Shown: positions 26,632 through 36,165, counted from the stretch's first letter. The stretch: 64,000 nucleotides of DNA from Flavobacterium terrisoli (GCF_030167905.1 NZ_JARGNA010000002.1:400164-464163), one strand, 5' to 3'. Notes: generated from the letters alone by a model not told the origin. Program-made: numbers and translations.

Positions 26632-27072
26632 TTATTTTTTGTTGGGTTTAATGCTGAAATCGAAAAGATACTTTCCGTTTTTATCGTAATAAAAATAATT
26701 AACTACAATGCTATTATCTCTAAATGCCTTCATTCCTTCATTCGTTTCATAATAAATCTGACTCTGATTTTTCATTTTATACTTCAAAGCATCAACATAA
26801 AGTTTTGAGGAAGAATCATCAATTTTGATAAGAGTGAAACTGTATTTTAGCTGTTCATTTTTCAACAGAGAAACACTATCTGCTTTAGCAAAATCATCAA
26901 ATACAACCGGCATGGTTTTATTGATGCTGTCTATTTGCTTTAAAACCAAGTCCTTTTCACTCTCCTTATTCCCAAAAAAGTAACTTTTGATAAAAATTCC
27001 AAAACTAAAAAAAAGGACAAAAGATATTATTCTGACAAATAATGGGGGCTTTCTATTGATATCTCCATCCAT
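26632..27072 (-). CDS. Small membrane-anchored protein of unknown function
   Basis: A 146-residue protein I do not recognise. It has a short basic N-terminus (MDGDINRKPP), one transmembrane helix at about residues 13-33 (FVRIISFVLFFSFGIFIKSY), then a soluble region with 'SINKTMPVVFDDFAKADSVS' and an end 'YYDKNGKYLFDFSIKPNKK'. The topology suggests a periplasmic alpha/beta domain. Its ends abut galE and the DegT gene with no spacing, so the three genes form one transcript, yet the protein lacks any sugar-enzyme motif. Confidence 0.7.
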   Translation of the reverse strand: MDGDINRKPPLFVRIISFVLFFSFGIFIKSYFFGNKESEKDLVLKQIDSINKTMPVVFDDFAKADSVSLLKNEQLKYSFTLIKIDDSSSKLYVDALKYKMKNQSQIYYETNEGMKAFRDNSIVVNYFYYDKNGKYLFDFSIKPNKK

Positions 27073-28203
27073 TTATTTCAAAAATTCTAAAACGCTGTCT
27101 GTAATAAATTTGATTTGCTCATCGTCTAATTCGGTGTGCATTGGCAACGAAATCACTTCTTTCACCAACTGGTTGGTTACCGGGAAATCTTCCTCTTTGT
27201 AACGCGGATCGAGATAGGCTTTTTGTGAATGCAACGGAATTGGATAATAAATAGCGCAAGGAATTCCTTTGGCCAATAAATGTTCCATTAATGCGTTTCT
27301 GTCGGCATCAATAATTCTCAAAGTATATTGGTGGAATACATGGCAATCACAATTGTCACAAATGGTTGGTGCAATGATATTTTTATGCCCTTCAAAAGCT
27401 GCCGAATATTTACGAGCCGCATCTTGACGCGCTTTTCCGTAAGCATCTAAAAAAGGTAATTTGGCATTTAAAACTCCGGCCTGAATACTATCCAAACGAG
27501 AATTCACGCCAACAACATCATGATGATAACGCACATACATTCCGTGATTAACAATACCTCTGATTTTGTGTGCCAAAGCATCATCATTGGTGAAAATCGC
27601 ACCGCCATCGCCATAACAACCTAAGTTTTTAGACGGGAAAAATGACGTTGACGAAACATGCCCGATGGTTCCGGCTTTCTTTTTGGTGCCGTTAGAGAAT
27701 TTACAATTGGCACCAATCGCCTGGGCATTATCTTCAATTACATATAAATTGTGCGCTGCCGCAATGGCCATAATGGCTTCCATATTAGCCGCACGGCCAA
27801 ACAAGTGTACCGGTACAATCGCTTTAGTTTTTGGGGTAATTGCTTTCTTAATCGCATCAATAGAAATATTCATATTCACGACGTCAACATCAACCAAAAC
27901 CGGTGTCAATTGTAACAAGGCAATTACTTCTACGGTTGCAGCAAAAGTAAAATCGGCAGTAATCACTTCGTCGCCCGGTTTTAAATCCAATCCCATCATC
28001 GCAATCTGCAAAGCATCGGTACCGTTGGCACATGGAATCACATGTTTCACATCTAAATATTGCTCTAGATTCTTTTGAAATTCGTGAACCAATGGTCCGT
28101 TGATGTATGTTGTGGTATCTAAAACTTCCTGAATTGAAGCATTAACAGTGTCTTTTATTTTTTCGTATTGACTTTTTAAGTCAACCATTTGTATTTTTCT
28201 CAT
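27073..28203 (-). CDS. DegT/DnrJ/EryC1/StrS family PLP aminotransferase
   Basis: A 376-residue sugar aminotransferase-type enzyme. The PLP lysine is in 'TSFFPSKNLGCYGDGGAIFT', preceded by 'VIEDNAQAIGANC' (Asp and Gln contacting PLP). The N-terminus 'MVDLKSQYEKIKDTVNASIQ' and the end 'MHTELDDEQIKFITDSVLEF' are typical. These enzymes aminate keto-sugar nucleotides for LPS or glycoprotein glycans. Its operon with galE and the divergent waaA support cell-envelope polysaccharide synthesis. The precise sugar is unknown. Confidence 0.92.
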   Translation of the reverse strand: MRKIQMVDLKSQYEKIKDTVNASIQEVLDTTTYINGPLVHEFQKNLEQYLDVKHVIPCANGTDALQIAMMGLDLKPGDEVITADFTFAATVEVIALLQLTPVLVDVDVVNMNISIDAIKKAITPKTKAIVPVHLFGRAANMEAIMAIAAAHNLYVIEDNAQAIGANCKFSNGTKKKAGTIGHVSSTSFFPSKNLGCYGDGGAIFTNDDALAHKIRGIVNHGMYVRYHHDVVGVNSRLDSIQAGVLNAKLPFLDAYGKARQDAARKYSAAFEGHKNIIAPTICDNCDCHVFHQYTLRIIDADRNALMEHLLAKGIPCAIYYPIPLHSQKAYLDPRYKEEDFPVTNQLVKEVISLPMHTELDDEQIKFITDSVLEFLK

Positions 28204-28298
28204 GCTATAAAAATTATGAGTAGCAAAAGTAAGAAATTCTGAAGTAGAATATCCTATTCCGCAAAAGAAACGTATTTTAGCGCATCAAAATTTTTGGG

Positions 28299-29534
28299 AT
28301 GTTTTTTCTATACAATGTATTGTTGGTTTTGGCTTCACAAATCGTGAAAGTAGCGGCGCTTTTTAGTCCCAAAATAAAACTGTTTGTTGACGGAAGAAAG
28401 ACTGTTTTTGAAACTTTGGCTTCCAAAATCAATCCGGAAGACCAAACGATTTGGTTTCACGCTGCTTCGCTTGGCGAATATGAGCAAGGTTTGCCGGTGA
28501 TGGAAAAAATAAAACAGGAGTTTCCCAACCATAAAATAGTGCTAACTTTCTTTTCGCCTTCGGGTTATGAAGTCCGAAAAAACAACATCGTTGCTGATGT
28601 TACGGTCTATTTGCCTTTGGATACCAATTCAAATGCGAAACAATTCCTAAAATTGGTTCATCCCGATTTGGTTTTCTTTATCAAATATGAATATTGGCCT
28701 AATTATCTGAACGAACTCAAAAAAGCAAAAGTAGAAACCTATTTGATTTCGGGAATCTTCCGGGAAAACCAAGCTTTTTTCAAATGGTATGGTGGATTTT
28801 ACCGCAATGCACTGAAAACCTTTGAATACTTTTTTGTGCAAAATGAAGGTTCGAAAAAACTGATACAGTCTTTGGGTTACCAAAATGTAAAAATATCAGG
28901 CGATACCCGATTTGACCGTGTCATTTCTATTTTGGACAGAGACAATTCATTGGATTTTATTGCCCAATTTAAAAACAACACCACAACGATTGTCATTGGA
29001 AGTTCGTGGCCAAAAGATGAAAATTTGCTGGTGAATTTTATCAATCAATCGAACACTAATGTAAAATTCATAATTGCACCACACAATATCAAAACGGAGC
29101 AAATTCAGGAATTGAAAAAATCGATTACCAAGAAAACCGTTTTGTTTTCTGAAAAAGAGCATCAGAACTTGGCCGAATACCCCGTTTTTATCATTGACAC
29201 CATAGGCATTCTGACTAAAATTTACAGCTATGCCGATATTGCCTATGTTGGCGGTGGCTTTGGAAATCCGGGCGTTCACAACATTTTGGAACCGGCTACT
29301 TTCGGGATCCCGATAGTTGTTGGCCCTAATTATTCCCATTTTGCAGAGGCAACCGCTTTGGTCAATATGAACGGCTGCCTTTCGATTGCGAATCAAAATG
29401 AATTGAATGATACTTTCCATAATTTGATTTCGAATGAAGACATTCGGCACGAAAAAGGACATATTTGCGAAACTTTTGTCCAAATGAACAAAGGTGCAAC
29501 CGATGTGATTTTGAGACACATCTGTAACAAATAA
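28299..29534 (+). CDS. waaA: 3-deoxy-D-manno-octulosonic acid (Kdo) transferase
   Basis: WaaA/KdtA transfers Kdo from CMP-Kdo to lipid IVA at the inner membrane during LPS assembly. The 411-residue protein has an N-terminal membrane helix (MFFLYNVLLVLASQIV), the catalytic Glu60 in 'FHAASLGEYEQG', then 'LTFFSPSGYEVRK', 'KYEYWPNYLNELKK', and the C-terminal donor-binding 'YVGGGFGNPGVHNILEPATF'. It is divergent from the DegT/galE operon across a 95-nt gap. An S46 peptidase gene follows after 44 nt. Confidence 0.95.
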   Translation: MFFLYNVLLVLASQIVKVAALFSPKIKLFVDGRKTVFETLASKINPEDQTIWFHAASLGEYEQGLPVMEKIKQEFPNHKIVLTFFSPSGYEVRKNNIVADVTVYLPLDTNSNAKQFLKLVHPDLVFFIKYEYWPNYLNELKKAKVETYLISGIFRENQAFFKWYGGFYRNALKTFEYFFVQNEGSKKLIQSLGYQNVKISGDTRFDRVISILDRDNSLDFIAQFKNNTTTIVIGSSWPKDENLLVNFINQSNTNVKFIIAPHNIKTEQIQELKKSITKKTVLFSEKEHQNLAEYPVFIIDTIGILTKIYSYADIAYVGGGFGNPGVHNILEPATFGIPIVVGPNYSHFAEATALVNMNGCLSIANQNELNDTFHNLISNEDIRHEKGHICETFVQMNKGATDVILRHICNK

Positions 29535-29578
29535 GACTAATAACAAACCAATTACTATACTTCAAACAAACTAGACTT

Positions 29579-31723
29579 ATGAGATTTTTAAGATTACTGC
29601 TGTTACTTTTTGTAATTCAGGTTCAAGCCCAGCAAGGCGGCATGTGGATTCCTTCGCTTTTGAAAGGAATGAATGAAAGCGAAATGAAAAATCTGGGGAT
29701 GAAAATCACCGCTGATGACATTTACTCGGTAAACAAATCCAGTTTAAAAGATGCTGTACCACAATTTAATGGCGGCTGTACTTCCGAAGTTATTTCGGAT
29801 AAAGGATTAATTCTAACCAATCACCACTGCGGATTTGATGCGATTCAAAACCATTCTTCGGTACAACACGATTATTTAACCGATGGTTTTTGGGCTTACA
29901 AAATGGAAGACGAATTGCCTTGTAAAGATTTGTACGTGACTTTTATCGTCAGCATTGAAGACATCACTGCAAAAGTACTTGAAGGCACCGCATCGCTTAC
30001 ATCAGAAGCTGAAAAACAGGCAAAAATCAAGACCAATATTGCTGAATTGACCAAAACATTGCCTAAGGAATCCTGGCAGGAAAACCTCATCAAGACCTTT
30101 TATGACGGAAACCAATACATCCTGTTTGTGACCGAAACCTTTAAAGATGTGAGATTGACCGGCACACCGCCGAGTTCGATTGGAAAATTTGGTTCAGATA
30201 CCGATAACTGGGTTTGGCCACGTCATACCGGTGATTTCTCTTTGTTCCGTATTTATGCTGACAAGAATAATCGTCCGGCAACTTATTCTCCTGAAAATGT
30301 ACCATACAAACCAAAATACTTCTTCCCGATTTCTATTAACGGTGTCAAAGAAAATGATTTCACCATGGTTTTGGGCTATCCGGGAACCACAAGAGAATAT
30401 TTGCCTGCGGTGGCTGTTGAGCAAATCGTTAGCACTTTAAATCCGGTTAAAATTGAAATTCGCGATGCGACTTTGAAAGTGCAAAATGAATTCATGCGAA
30501 AAGACAAAGCGATTAAGATTCAATATGCCGCTAAGAACAGCTCTATATCAAATGCCTGGAAAAAATGGATTGGAGAATCCAAAGGCTTGAAAAAAGCCAA
30601 TGCCGTTGACGCAAAAAGAAAATTTGAAAAAAACTTCCAGGAGAAAGTAATCGCGGCCGGAAAGCAGGCAGAATATGGTAGTTTATTGGCTGATTTTGAA
30701 AAGAATTATGCCGAAATTAAAGATTATGCCTTAGCCAGAGATTTGTTTACCGAAGTGTATTTAAGAACGACAGATATTCTTATTTTAGGAAACAAGCTGT
30801 ATGATTTAGAGCAGCTTTACAAAAATAAAGGAGAACAGGCTTTCAACGACAGAAGAAATACATTAATCAGTGGCTTGGGCGATTTCTACAACGAGTTTAA
30901 TGCTGATGTGGACCAAAAAGTTTTTGAAAAGACCATCGGAGTCTATGCTAAAAGTTATCCGAAACAATTTTTGCCTGCTGATTTTGAAAACGTAAATGCA
31001 GCCAATTTAGCGTCTGAAGTTTTCACCAAATCACAATTGGTTAGTTATGACAAAATCAAAGTCTTATTGACCGGAGACCCTAAAACTGTATTGGAGAACC
31101 TCAACAGCGACAGAGGTTATCAAGTGGTTAAAACCATAGCGGACAGTTATATCAAAACCGTAAAACCCAAATATGACGAAATCAATTTGAGAATTGCCGC
31201 TACGCAAAGAACCTATATGAAAGCCATTTTGGAATTGAGTCAAAAATCAGATCGCATTTTCCCGGATGCCAACAGCACTTTCCGCATCACCTATGGCAAA
31301 GTTAAAGGATACAAACCTAGTGACGGCGTAATCTACGAGCCATTTACGTATTTAGATGGTGTAATCGAAAAATACATTCCCGGGGATTATGAATTCGATG
31401 TTCCTAAAAAACTGATTGATTTGTACAATGCCAAAGATTATGGGAATTATGGAGTGAAAGGCAAGATGCCATTAGCGTTTATTGCTACCAATCATACTAC
31501 CGGAGGAAATTCGGGAAGTCCGGCACTGGATGCTAAGGGAAATTTAATTGGCTTGAATTTTGACCGTGTCTGGGAAGGAACCATGAGTGATATTTATTAT
31601 TCTCCTGAAATATGCCGAAACATAATGGTTGACATCCGATATGTATTGTTTGTGGTGGATAAATTCGCCGGCGCTGAAAACCTGATTAAGGAGATGAAAA
31701 TTATTGCGCCAAAGAAAAAATAA
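29579..31723 (+). CDS. S46 family dipeptidyl peptidase, DPP11-like
   Basis: A 714-residue periplasmic serine exopeptidase with signal peptide MRFLRLLLLLFVIQVQAQ. The chymotrypsin-like triad is His83 ('LTNHHCGFDA'), Asp in 'PRHTGDFSLF' and Ser645 ('TGGNSGSPAL'). Residue 663, 18 after the serine, is Arg ('GLNFDRVWEG'). In Porphyromonas this position is Arg in DPP11 (cuts after Asp/Glu) and Gly in DPP7, so Asp/Glu specificity is inferred. The end 'VDIRYVLFVVDKFAGAENLI' is the S46 signature. The enzyme frees dipeptides from peptides, feeding amino-acid metabolism. Confidence 0.93.
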   Translation: MRFLRLLLLLFVIQVQAQQGGMWIPSLLKGMNESEMKNLGMKITADDIYSVNKSSLKDAVPQFNGGCTSEVISDKGLILTNHHCGFDAIQNHSSVQHDYLTDGFWAYKMEDELPCKDLYVTFIVSIEDITAKVLEGTASLTSEAEKQAKIKTNIAELTKTLPKESWQENLIKTFYDGNQYILFVTETFKDVRLTGTPPSSIGKFGSDTDNWVWPRHTGDFSLFRIYADKNNRPATYSPENVPYKPKYFFPISINGVKENDFTMVLGYPGTTREYLPAVAVEQIVSTLNPVKIEIRDATLKVQNEFMRKDKAIKIQYAAKNSSISNAWKKWIGESKGLKKANAVDAKRKFEKNFQEKVIAAGKQAEYGSLLADFEKNYAEIKDYALARDLFTEVYLRTTDILILGNKLYDLEQLYKNKGEQAFNDRRNTLISGLGDFYNEFNADVDQKVFEKTIGVYAKSYPKQFLPADFENVNAANLASEVFTKSQLVSYDKIKVLLTGDPKTVLENLNSDRGYQVVKTIADSYIKTVKPKYDEINLRIAATQRTYMKAILELSQKSDRIFPDANSTFRITYGKVKGYKPSDGVIYEPFTYLDGVIEKYIPGDYEFDVPKKLIDLYNAKDYGNYGVKGKMPLAFIATNHTTGGNSGSPALDAKGNLIGLNFDRVWEGTMSDIYYSPEICRNIMVDIRYVLFVVDKFAGAENLIKEMKIIAPKKK

Positions 31724-31814
31724 AAGAAATTAAGCAATTCTTAAGTTTTGGCACGATTGTTGTAAAGTAAAAATCGAAGCAAAATAGAGATTTTTAAAAA
31801 AAGTTAAATAAAAG

Positions 31815-31844
31815 TTTTTCGAAATAAAAAAATTTATATCTTTG
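31815..31844 (+). promoter_or_regulatory. Strong candidate promoter of the Ala/Thr-rich lipoprotein gene
   Basis: TATCTTTG at 31837-31844 is an exact TAnnTTTG match. A TTT at 31815-31817 sits 19 nt upstream as a partial -33 box, in a very AT-rich stretch. The leader is about 30 nt. Confidence 0.55.
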
Positions 31845-31881
31845 CTCCGAATTAATAATTAACCTTTTATAATTAAGTAAG

Positions 31882-32088
31882 ATGAAAAAAGTATTTTTAA
31901 GTTTAGCTGTTGTTGCTGCATTAACTGTAGTATCTTGTAAACAAGCTGAGGCTACTGACGCTGCTGCTGCTGATACAACTGCTGTTGTAGCTGAGGACAC
32001 TGCTACTGCTGCTCCTGCTGACACTACTGCTGCTCCAGCTGACACAACTGCTGCTGCTCCTGCTGAAGCTCCAGCTGAAACTAAGTAA
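31882..32088 (+). CDS. Tiny Ala/Thr/Pro-rich lipoprotein
   Basis: A 68-residue lipoprotein: 'ALTVVSC' with Cys19, followed by a low-complexity tail of Ala, Thr, Asp and Pro with the recurring unit 'APADTT'. It looks like a flexible, possibly surface-exposed or periplasmic spacer. Codons are strongly skewed (almost every Ala is GCT), which together with the good promoter and clean terminator suggests high expression. The repeats are encoded by near-identical DNA units, so copy number could change by slippage. No function is known. Confidence 0.75.
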   Translation: MKKVFLSLAVVAALTVVSCKQAEATDAAAADTTAVVAEDTATAAPADTTAAPADTTAAAPAEAPAETK

Positions 32089-32110
32089 TTTTAAATTACT
32101 GTAAGAAATT

Positions 32111-32139
32111 AAGCCACGCAATGCGTGGCTTTCTTTTTT
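32111..32139 (+). terminator. Terminator of the Ala/Thr-rich lipoprotein gene
   Basis: A perfect 9-bp stem (AAGCCACGC and GCGTGGCTT) with a 3-nt loop, then TCTTTTTT. Confidence 0.9.
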
Positions 32140-32165
32140 ATATAAAGTTCTGAAAAAGGCTTTAA

Positions 32166-32516
32166 TTATACGTCCGAAAAAATAGAATCCCCTGCTGAGA
32201 AATCAAGGATTTCTGCCTTTGAACCATATTTTATTATTTCGTTTATTCCTTTTTGCATCATCAACTCCGTTGAATATTTTCGGCTGGTTGCCAAAACCTT
32301 TTCATCCTGCATCAACTTAAAAAAGCATTTTCCTTTAGCGGTTTTAAACCTAAGGAAGTGATATGTTTCTATTCCTACCCTAAAGGTTTCAATCGCTTCT
32401 TCACATTCAAAACGAAGCTCATAATCGGCACTGGTAAAAATGGTCTTCCCTTTTCTGGAGACAAACTCAAATTTATAGAAGTCATTTAATCTTTTACTGA
32501 TAACAAAAGTTCCCAT
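32166..32516 (-). CDS. DUF1508 (YegP-like) domain protein
   Basis: A 116-residue protein with two YegP-type beta-hairpin repeats: 'FVISKRLNDFYKFEFVSRKG' and 'KTAKGKCFFKLMQDEKVLAT'. The function of DUF1508 is not established; the fold is a small alpha/beta unit found across bacteria. It lies downstream (in the minus direction) of the tRNA pair, separated from it by a strong hairpin, so it is likely expressed independently. Confidence 0.85.
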   Translation of the reverse strand: MGTFVISKRLNDFYKFEFVSRKGKTIFTSADYELRFECEEAIETFRVGIETYHFLRFKTAKGKCFFKLMQDEKVLATSRKYSTELMMQKGINEIIKYGSKAEILDFSAGDSIFSDV

Positions 32517-32538
32517 GCAGTATTTTAAGTAATTAAAA

Positions 32539-32570
32539 CAAAAAAGCCTCTAACTTTATGTTAGAGGCTT
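32539..32570 (-). terminator. Terminator of the tRNA-Gly/tRNA-Leu transcript
   Basis: A perfect 11-bp stem (AAGCCTCTAAC and GTTAGAGGCTT, 5-nt loop). Read on the minus strand it is followed by a T-rich run, directly after the tRNA-Leu 3' end. Confidence 0.9.
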
Positions 32571-32572
32571 TG

Positions 32573-32658
32573 TACTCAGAGCGGGACTTGAACCCGCACG
32601 AACATTGCTGTTCACTGGATTTTAAGTCCAGCGTGTCTACCAATTTCACCATCCGAGC
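32573..32658 (-). tRNA. tRNA-Leu, anticodon TAA
   Basis: An 86-nt class II tRNA. The acceptor pairs GCTCGGA with TCTGAGT (two G-U pairs), discriminator A. The anticodon arm reads CTGGA-CTTAAAA-TCCAG, giving anticodon TAA. A long variable arm and the T-arm 'GCGGGTTCAAGTCCCGC' are present. The 3' CCA is not encoded. It is co-transcribed with tRNA-Gly just upstream. Confidence 0.95.
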
Positions 32659-32670
32659 GTATAGATGCTG

Positions 32671-32743
32671 AGCGAAAAACGGGGCTCGAACCCGCGACCT
32701 CGACCTTGGCAAGGTCGCGCTCTACCAACTGAGCTATTTTCGC
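32671..32743 (-). tRNA. tRNA-Gly, anticodon GCC
   Basis: A 73-nt tRNA. The acceptor is GCGAAAA/TTTTCGC with discriminator T. The D-arm is 'GCTCAGTTGGTAGAGC', the anticodon arm CGACC-TTGCCAA-GGTCG (anticodon GCC), and the T-arm contains GGTTCGAGCC. CCA is not encoded. Only 12 nt separate it from tRNA-Leu. Confidence 0.96.
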
Positions 32744-32791
32744 ATTATCATTTTTTATAAGAACGTCAACACTTGTACTGTATTGCGGATG

Positions 32792-32822
32792 CAAATGTAA
32801 TACTAAAATTGAATTATACAAA
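32792..32822 (-). promoter_or_regulatory. Promoter of the tRNA-Gly/tRNA-Leu operon
   Basis: On the minus strand TTTG (32822-32819) and TACATTTG (32799-32792) are exactly 19 nt apart, the ideal Bacteroidota -33/-7 arrangement. Transcription would start near 32785, about 40 nt before tRNA-Gly. Confidence 0.75.
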
Positions 32823-32887
32823 CCTTTTTTTGAAAAAAACGTTGCCGAAAATATAATTCCCTGATTAGCAAAATCAAGCGATGGGCT

Positions 32888-35494
32888 TTATTTTTTCAAT
32901 AACATTCTTTTCAACTCATTTAGCTTCATTAAGGCTTCTACCGGGGTCAAAGTATTGATGTCTAAATTCAGAATATCTTCCCTGATTTCTTCCAACAAAG
33001 GATCATCCATACTGAAAATATTGAGTTGCATATCGTCTTTGGAAGATTTAATCGTATTGAGTGCCTCACTCGAATGGTTTTTCTCGAGTTTCTTCAAAAG
33101 CTTTTGCGCTTTTTGAATCACCATTTGTGGCATTCCGGCCATTTTTGCCACGTGAATACCAAAACTGTGAGCGCTTCCGCCTTTCACCAACTTTCTGATG
33201 AAAAGCACAGTGTCTTTTAATTCTTTAACCGAAACGTTATAATTCTGGATTCTCGGTAACAACTCACTCATTTCATTCAGCTCATGATAATGTGTGGCAA
33301 ATAGTGTTTTTGGCCTTGCCGGATTTTCGTGTAAAAACTCCGCAATCGCCCAGGCTATCGAAATTCCGTCATACGTACTGGTTCCACGACCAATCTCATC
33401 CAACAACACCAAACTTCGGTCTGATATATTATTTAGAATCGAAGCCGTTTCATTCATCTCCACCATAAACGTAGATTCGCCCATCGAAATATTATCGCTG
33501 GCGCCAACTCTGGTAAAGATTTTATCGACTACGCCCATTCTCACCTTTTCCGCCGGAACAAAACTTCCCATTTGGGCTAACAATACTATTAAAGCGGTTT
33601 GTCTTAAAATAGCCGACTTACCCGACATGTTTGGACCGGTAATCATAATCAATTGTTGGGTTTCCCTATCGAGGAAAACATCATTGGCGACATAAGGAAC
33701 ACCAACGGGTAATTGCTTTTCAATCACCGGATGACGGCCATTGGTAATTTCCAACTCGAAAGTTTCATCCAAAACCGGGCAGATATAATCGTTCTCAATC
33801 GCCAATTGCGCAAAGGAAGTCAGGCAATCCAATTGGGCAACTAAATTAGCATTCAACTGAACCTGCTTGATATATGTCCCAATCCAAATCACCAGCTGCT
33901 CAAACAAATGGCTTTCGATTTGGTGGATTTTTTCTTCGGCACCGAGAATTTTGGTTTCGTATTCCTTTAGTTCTTCGGTGATGTATCTTTCTGCATTGAC
34001 CAAAGTCTGCTTTCTGATCCATTCCGCCGGAACTTTATCTTTATGTGTATTTCTGACCTCAATATAATAACCAAACACATTATTAAACGAAATCTTCAGT
34101 GAGGTAATTCCGGTGCGTTCCGATTCTCTAGCTTCGATGCCTTCCAAGTATTCTTTTCCCGAAAACGCAATGTTTCGCAACTCATCCAATTCGGCATGAA
34201 TTCCTGTTGCAATCGCATTTCCTTTGGCAATCGCTACCGGCGCATCTTGATTCAGTGTCGTTTTTATTTTTTCGCGCAGCAAATCACAGGCATGTAAACT
34301 GTCGCCAATTACACGAACGGCTTCCTGCTTACTCGCCAAGGCAATTTCCTTTATCGGAATAATGGCATCTAAGGATTCCTTCAGATAAATCACTTCCCGA
34401 GGCGAAATTTTTCCAGTGGCTACTTTTGAAATCAAACGCTCCAAATCGGAAATCTGTTTGATTTGGTATTGTATTTTCTGAAGTATTTCTTGGTTTTCTT
34501 TCAAATAAGAAACCACTTCGTGACGGCTTCTTATCTTATTAATGTCTTTCAAAGGCAAAGCCAACCAACGTTTCAATAATCGCGAACCCATTGGCGAAAG
34601 CGTTCGGTCAATCACATCCAAAAGCGTTACGGCATTTTGCGAATGACTGTGGTATAATTCTAAATTTCGAATCGTAAACCGATCCATCCAAACATAAGCA
34701 TCTTCGGCGATACGTTGAATATTGGTGATGTGCTGGACTTTGTTATGTTGCGTTTCTGATAAATAATACAAAATCGCGCCTGAAGCAATGATGCCATCGG
34801 GTAATTCTTCGACACCAAACCCTTTTAAGGAATTGGTCTGAAAATGATTTTGCAAAGTTTCCACCGCATAATCTTCCTTATAAACCCAATCTTCTAGATA
34901 AAACACATTAAAATCTTCGCCAAAAGCTTCCTTGAATTGCCCTTTATTGTTCTTCTGAATCAGAATCTCGCTTGGACTGAAGTTTTGCAACAGTTTGTCT
35001 ATATATTCTTCATTCCCTTGTGAAGTCAGGAATTCACCCGTTGAAACATCAAGGAAAGCAACACCCAATTGTCTTTTGCTAAAATAAATCGAAGCCAGGA
35101 AATTATTCGACCTCGAATTCAAAACCTCATCATTCATCGAAACACCTGGTGTTACCAATTCGGTTACGCCACGCTTTACGATAGTTTTGGTCATTTTAGG
35201 ATCTTCGAGTTGGTCACAAATCGCCACACGCAATCCGGCTTTGACCAATTTTGGCAAATAGGTATTTAAGGAATGGTGCGGAAATCCGGCCAGAGCCGTT
35301 TCGGTTTCAGAACCTGCGCCCCGTTTGGTCAAAACAATCCCTAATATTTTAGAAGCGCGAATCGCATCTTCACCAAAGGTTTCATAAAAATCACCTACCC
35401 TGAACAACAAACACGCATCGGGATATTTTCTTTTTATCTCGTTGTATTGTTTCATTAAAGGCGTTTCCTTGGCTTGAGTCTCTTTGGCTGACAA
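32888..35494 (-). CDS. mutS: DNA mismatch repair protein MutS
   Basis: MutS recognises mismatches and starts repair with MutL. The Phe-x-Glu mismatch motif is in '[14 protein letters not shown]', the Walker A loop is 'GPNMSGKSA', Walker B is '[16 protein letters not shown]', and '[11 protein letters not shown]' follows. I start at TTG 35494 ([16 protein letters not shown]), 868 residues, because that alignment matches flavobacterial MutS N-termini and a minus-strand -7-like TAAATTCG (35529-35522) precedes it. The ATG at 35557 would add 21 unusual residues. Downstream lie only the tRNA genes. Confidence 0.95.
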   Translation of the reverse strand: MSAKETQAKETPLMKQYNEIKRKYPDACLLFRVGDFYETFGEDAIRASKILGIVLTKRGAGSETETALAGFPHHSLNTYLPKLVKAGLRVAICDQLEDPKMTKTIVKRGVTELVTPGVSMNDEVLNSRSNNFLASIYFSKRQLGVAFLDVSTGEFLTSQGNEEYIDKLLQNFSPSEILIQKNNKGQFKEAFGEDFNVFYLEDWVYKEDYAVETLQNHFQTNSLKGFGVEELPDGIIASGAILYYLSETQHNKVQHITNIQRIAEDAYVWMDRFTIRNLELYHSHSQNAVTLLDVIDRTLSPMGSRLLKRWLALPLKDINKIRSRHEVVSYLKENQEILQKIQYQIKQISDLERLISKVATGKISPREVIYLKESLDAIIPIKEIALASKQEAVRVIGDSLHACDLLREKIKTTLNQDAPVAIAKGNAIATGIHAELDELRNIAFSGKEYLEGIEARESERTGITSLKISFNNVFGYYIEVRNTHKDKVPAEWIRKQTLVNAERYITEELKEYETKILGAEEKIHQIESHLFEQLVIWIGTYIKQVQLNANLVAQLDCLTSFAQLAIENDYICPVLDETFELEITNGRHPVIEKQLPVGVPYVANDVFLDRETQQLIMITGPNMSGKSAILRQTALIVLLAQMGSFVPAEKVRMGVVDKIFTRVGASDNISMGESTFMVEMNETASILNNISDRSLVLLDEIGRGTSTYDGISIAWAIAEFLHENPARPKTLFATHYHELNEMSELLPRIQNYNVSVKELKDTVLFIRKLVKGGSAHSFGIHVAKMAGMPQMVIQKAQKLLKKLEKNHSSEALNTIKSSKDDMQLNIFSMDDPLLEEIREDILNLDINTLTPVEALMKLNELKRMLLKK

Positions 35495-35611
35495 TGGATT
35501 TGATTTAAATTTATGAGAAAGCGAATTTAAATATTTTAGGTCGAATAGCTGATGCAAAAAAAATTAATTTAATATTAAGGCAAAAAAAAAGACTCGGTTT
35601 TATATTTTGGA

Positions 35612-35619
35612 TAGATTTG
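35612..35619 (+). promoter_or_regulatory. Candidate -7 box of the DUF1573 gene
   Basis: TAGATTTG fits TAnnTTTG, 26 nt before the ATG. No good -33 box. Confidence 0.4.
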
Positions 35620-35645
35620 CTTCAGAAACTTAAAAACTTTATAAA

Positions 35646-36110
35646 ATGAAAAAAATAATTTTACTTGCTGCCTTAGTTGCTTTTGGTGTTACAACGTCTA
35701 ACGCTCAAACAGCAAAAAAAGTAGCTACAAAACCAGCTGCAAAAACTGAAACTCCAAAAGTAGACGGTGCAGGAATGTTATTCGAAAATGAAACTATCGA
35801 TTACGGAACTGTTCCGGCTAATTCTGATGGTAAAAGAGAATTTGTATTCGTTAACAATGGTAACAAACCATTAATCATCGAAAGCACTCAAGGTTCTTGT
35901 GGATGTACAGTTCCAACAAAACCTGAAAAACCAATCCAACCGGGAGAAAAAGGGGTTATTGGAGTTAAATATGATACTTCAAGAGCAGGACAACCTTTTA
36001 CTAAAACAGTAACTGTAAAATCAAACGCAGTAGGTCAGGAAACTAAAGTTCTTACTATTAAAGGAACTGTAGCTCCAGCTGAAACTAAAGTTGAGCCAAC
36101 AAAAAGTTAA
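35646..36110 (+). CDS. Exported DUF1573 domain protein
   Basis: A 154-residue exported protein: signal peptide MKKIILLAALVAFGVTTSNAQ, a Lys/Ala/Thr/Pro linker, then one DUF1573 domain from about residue 45 ('FENETIDYGTVPANSDGKRE', 'VNNGNKPLIIESTQGSCGCT', 'GVKYDTSRAGQPFTKTVTV'). The fold is an Ig/ASH-like beta sandwich and the Gly-Ser-Cys-Gly-Cys motif is invariant in the family. It is probably periplasmic; role unknown. Codon usage (GCT, ACT, CCA) resembles highly expressed genes. Confidence 0.9.
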   Translation: MKKIILLAALVAFGVTTSNAQTAKKVATKPAAKTETPKVDGAGMLFENETIDYGTVPANSDGKREFVFVNNGNKPLIIESTQGSCGCTVPTKPEKPIQPGEKGVIGVKYDTSRAGQPFTKTVTVKSNAVGQETKVLTIKGTVAPAETKVEPTKS

Positions 36111-36131
36111 TTGCACTTAATTATAAATTCG

Positions 36132-36162
36132 AAAAAGTCCCGATTCTCGGGACTTTTTTTTT
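36132..36162 (+). terminator. Terminator of the DUF1573 gene
   Basis: An 11-bp stem (AAAAGTCCCGA and TCGGGACTTTT, loop TTC) with a long T-run. The GTCCCGA/TCGGGAC core also occurs in the terminator at 62461. Confidence 0.92.
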
Positions 36163-36165
36163 GAA

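Noticed and set aside
32573..32743. The tRNA pair as an integration site
   Set aside because: No integrase, direct repeat of a tRNA 3' end or island with deviant composition lies next to it; mutS flanks it directly.
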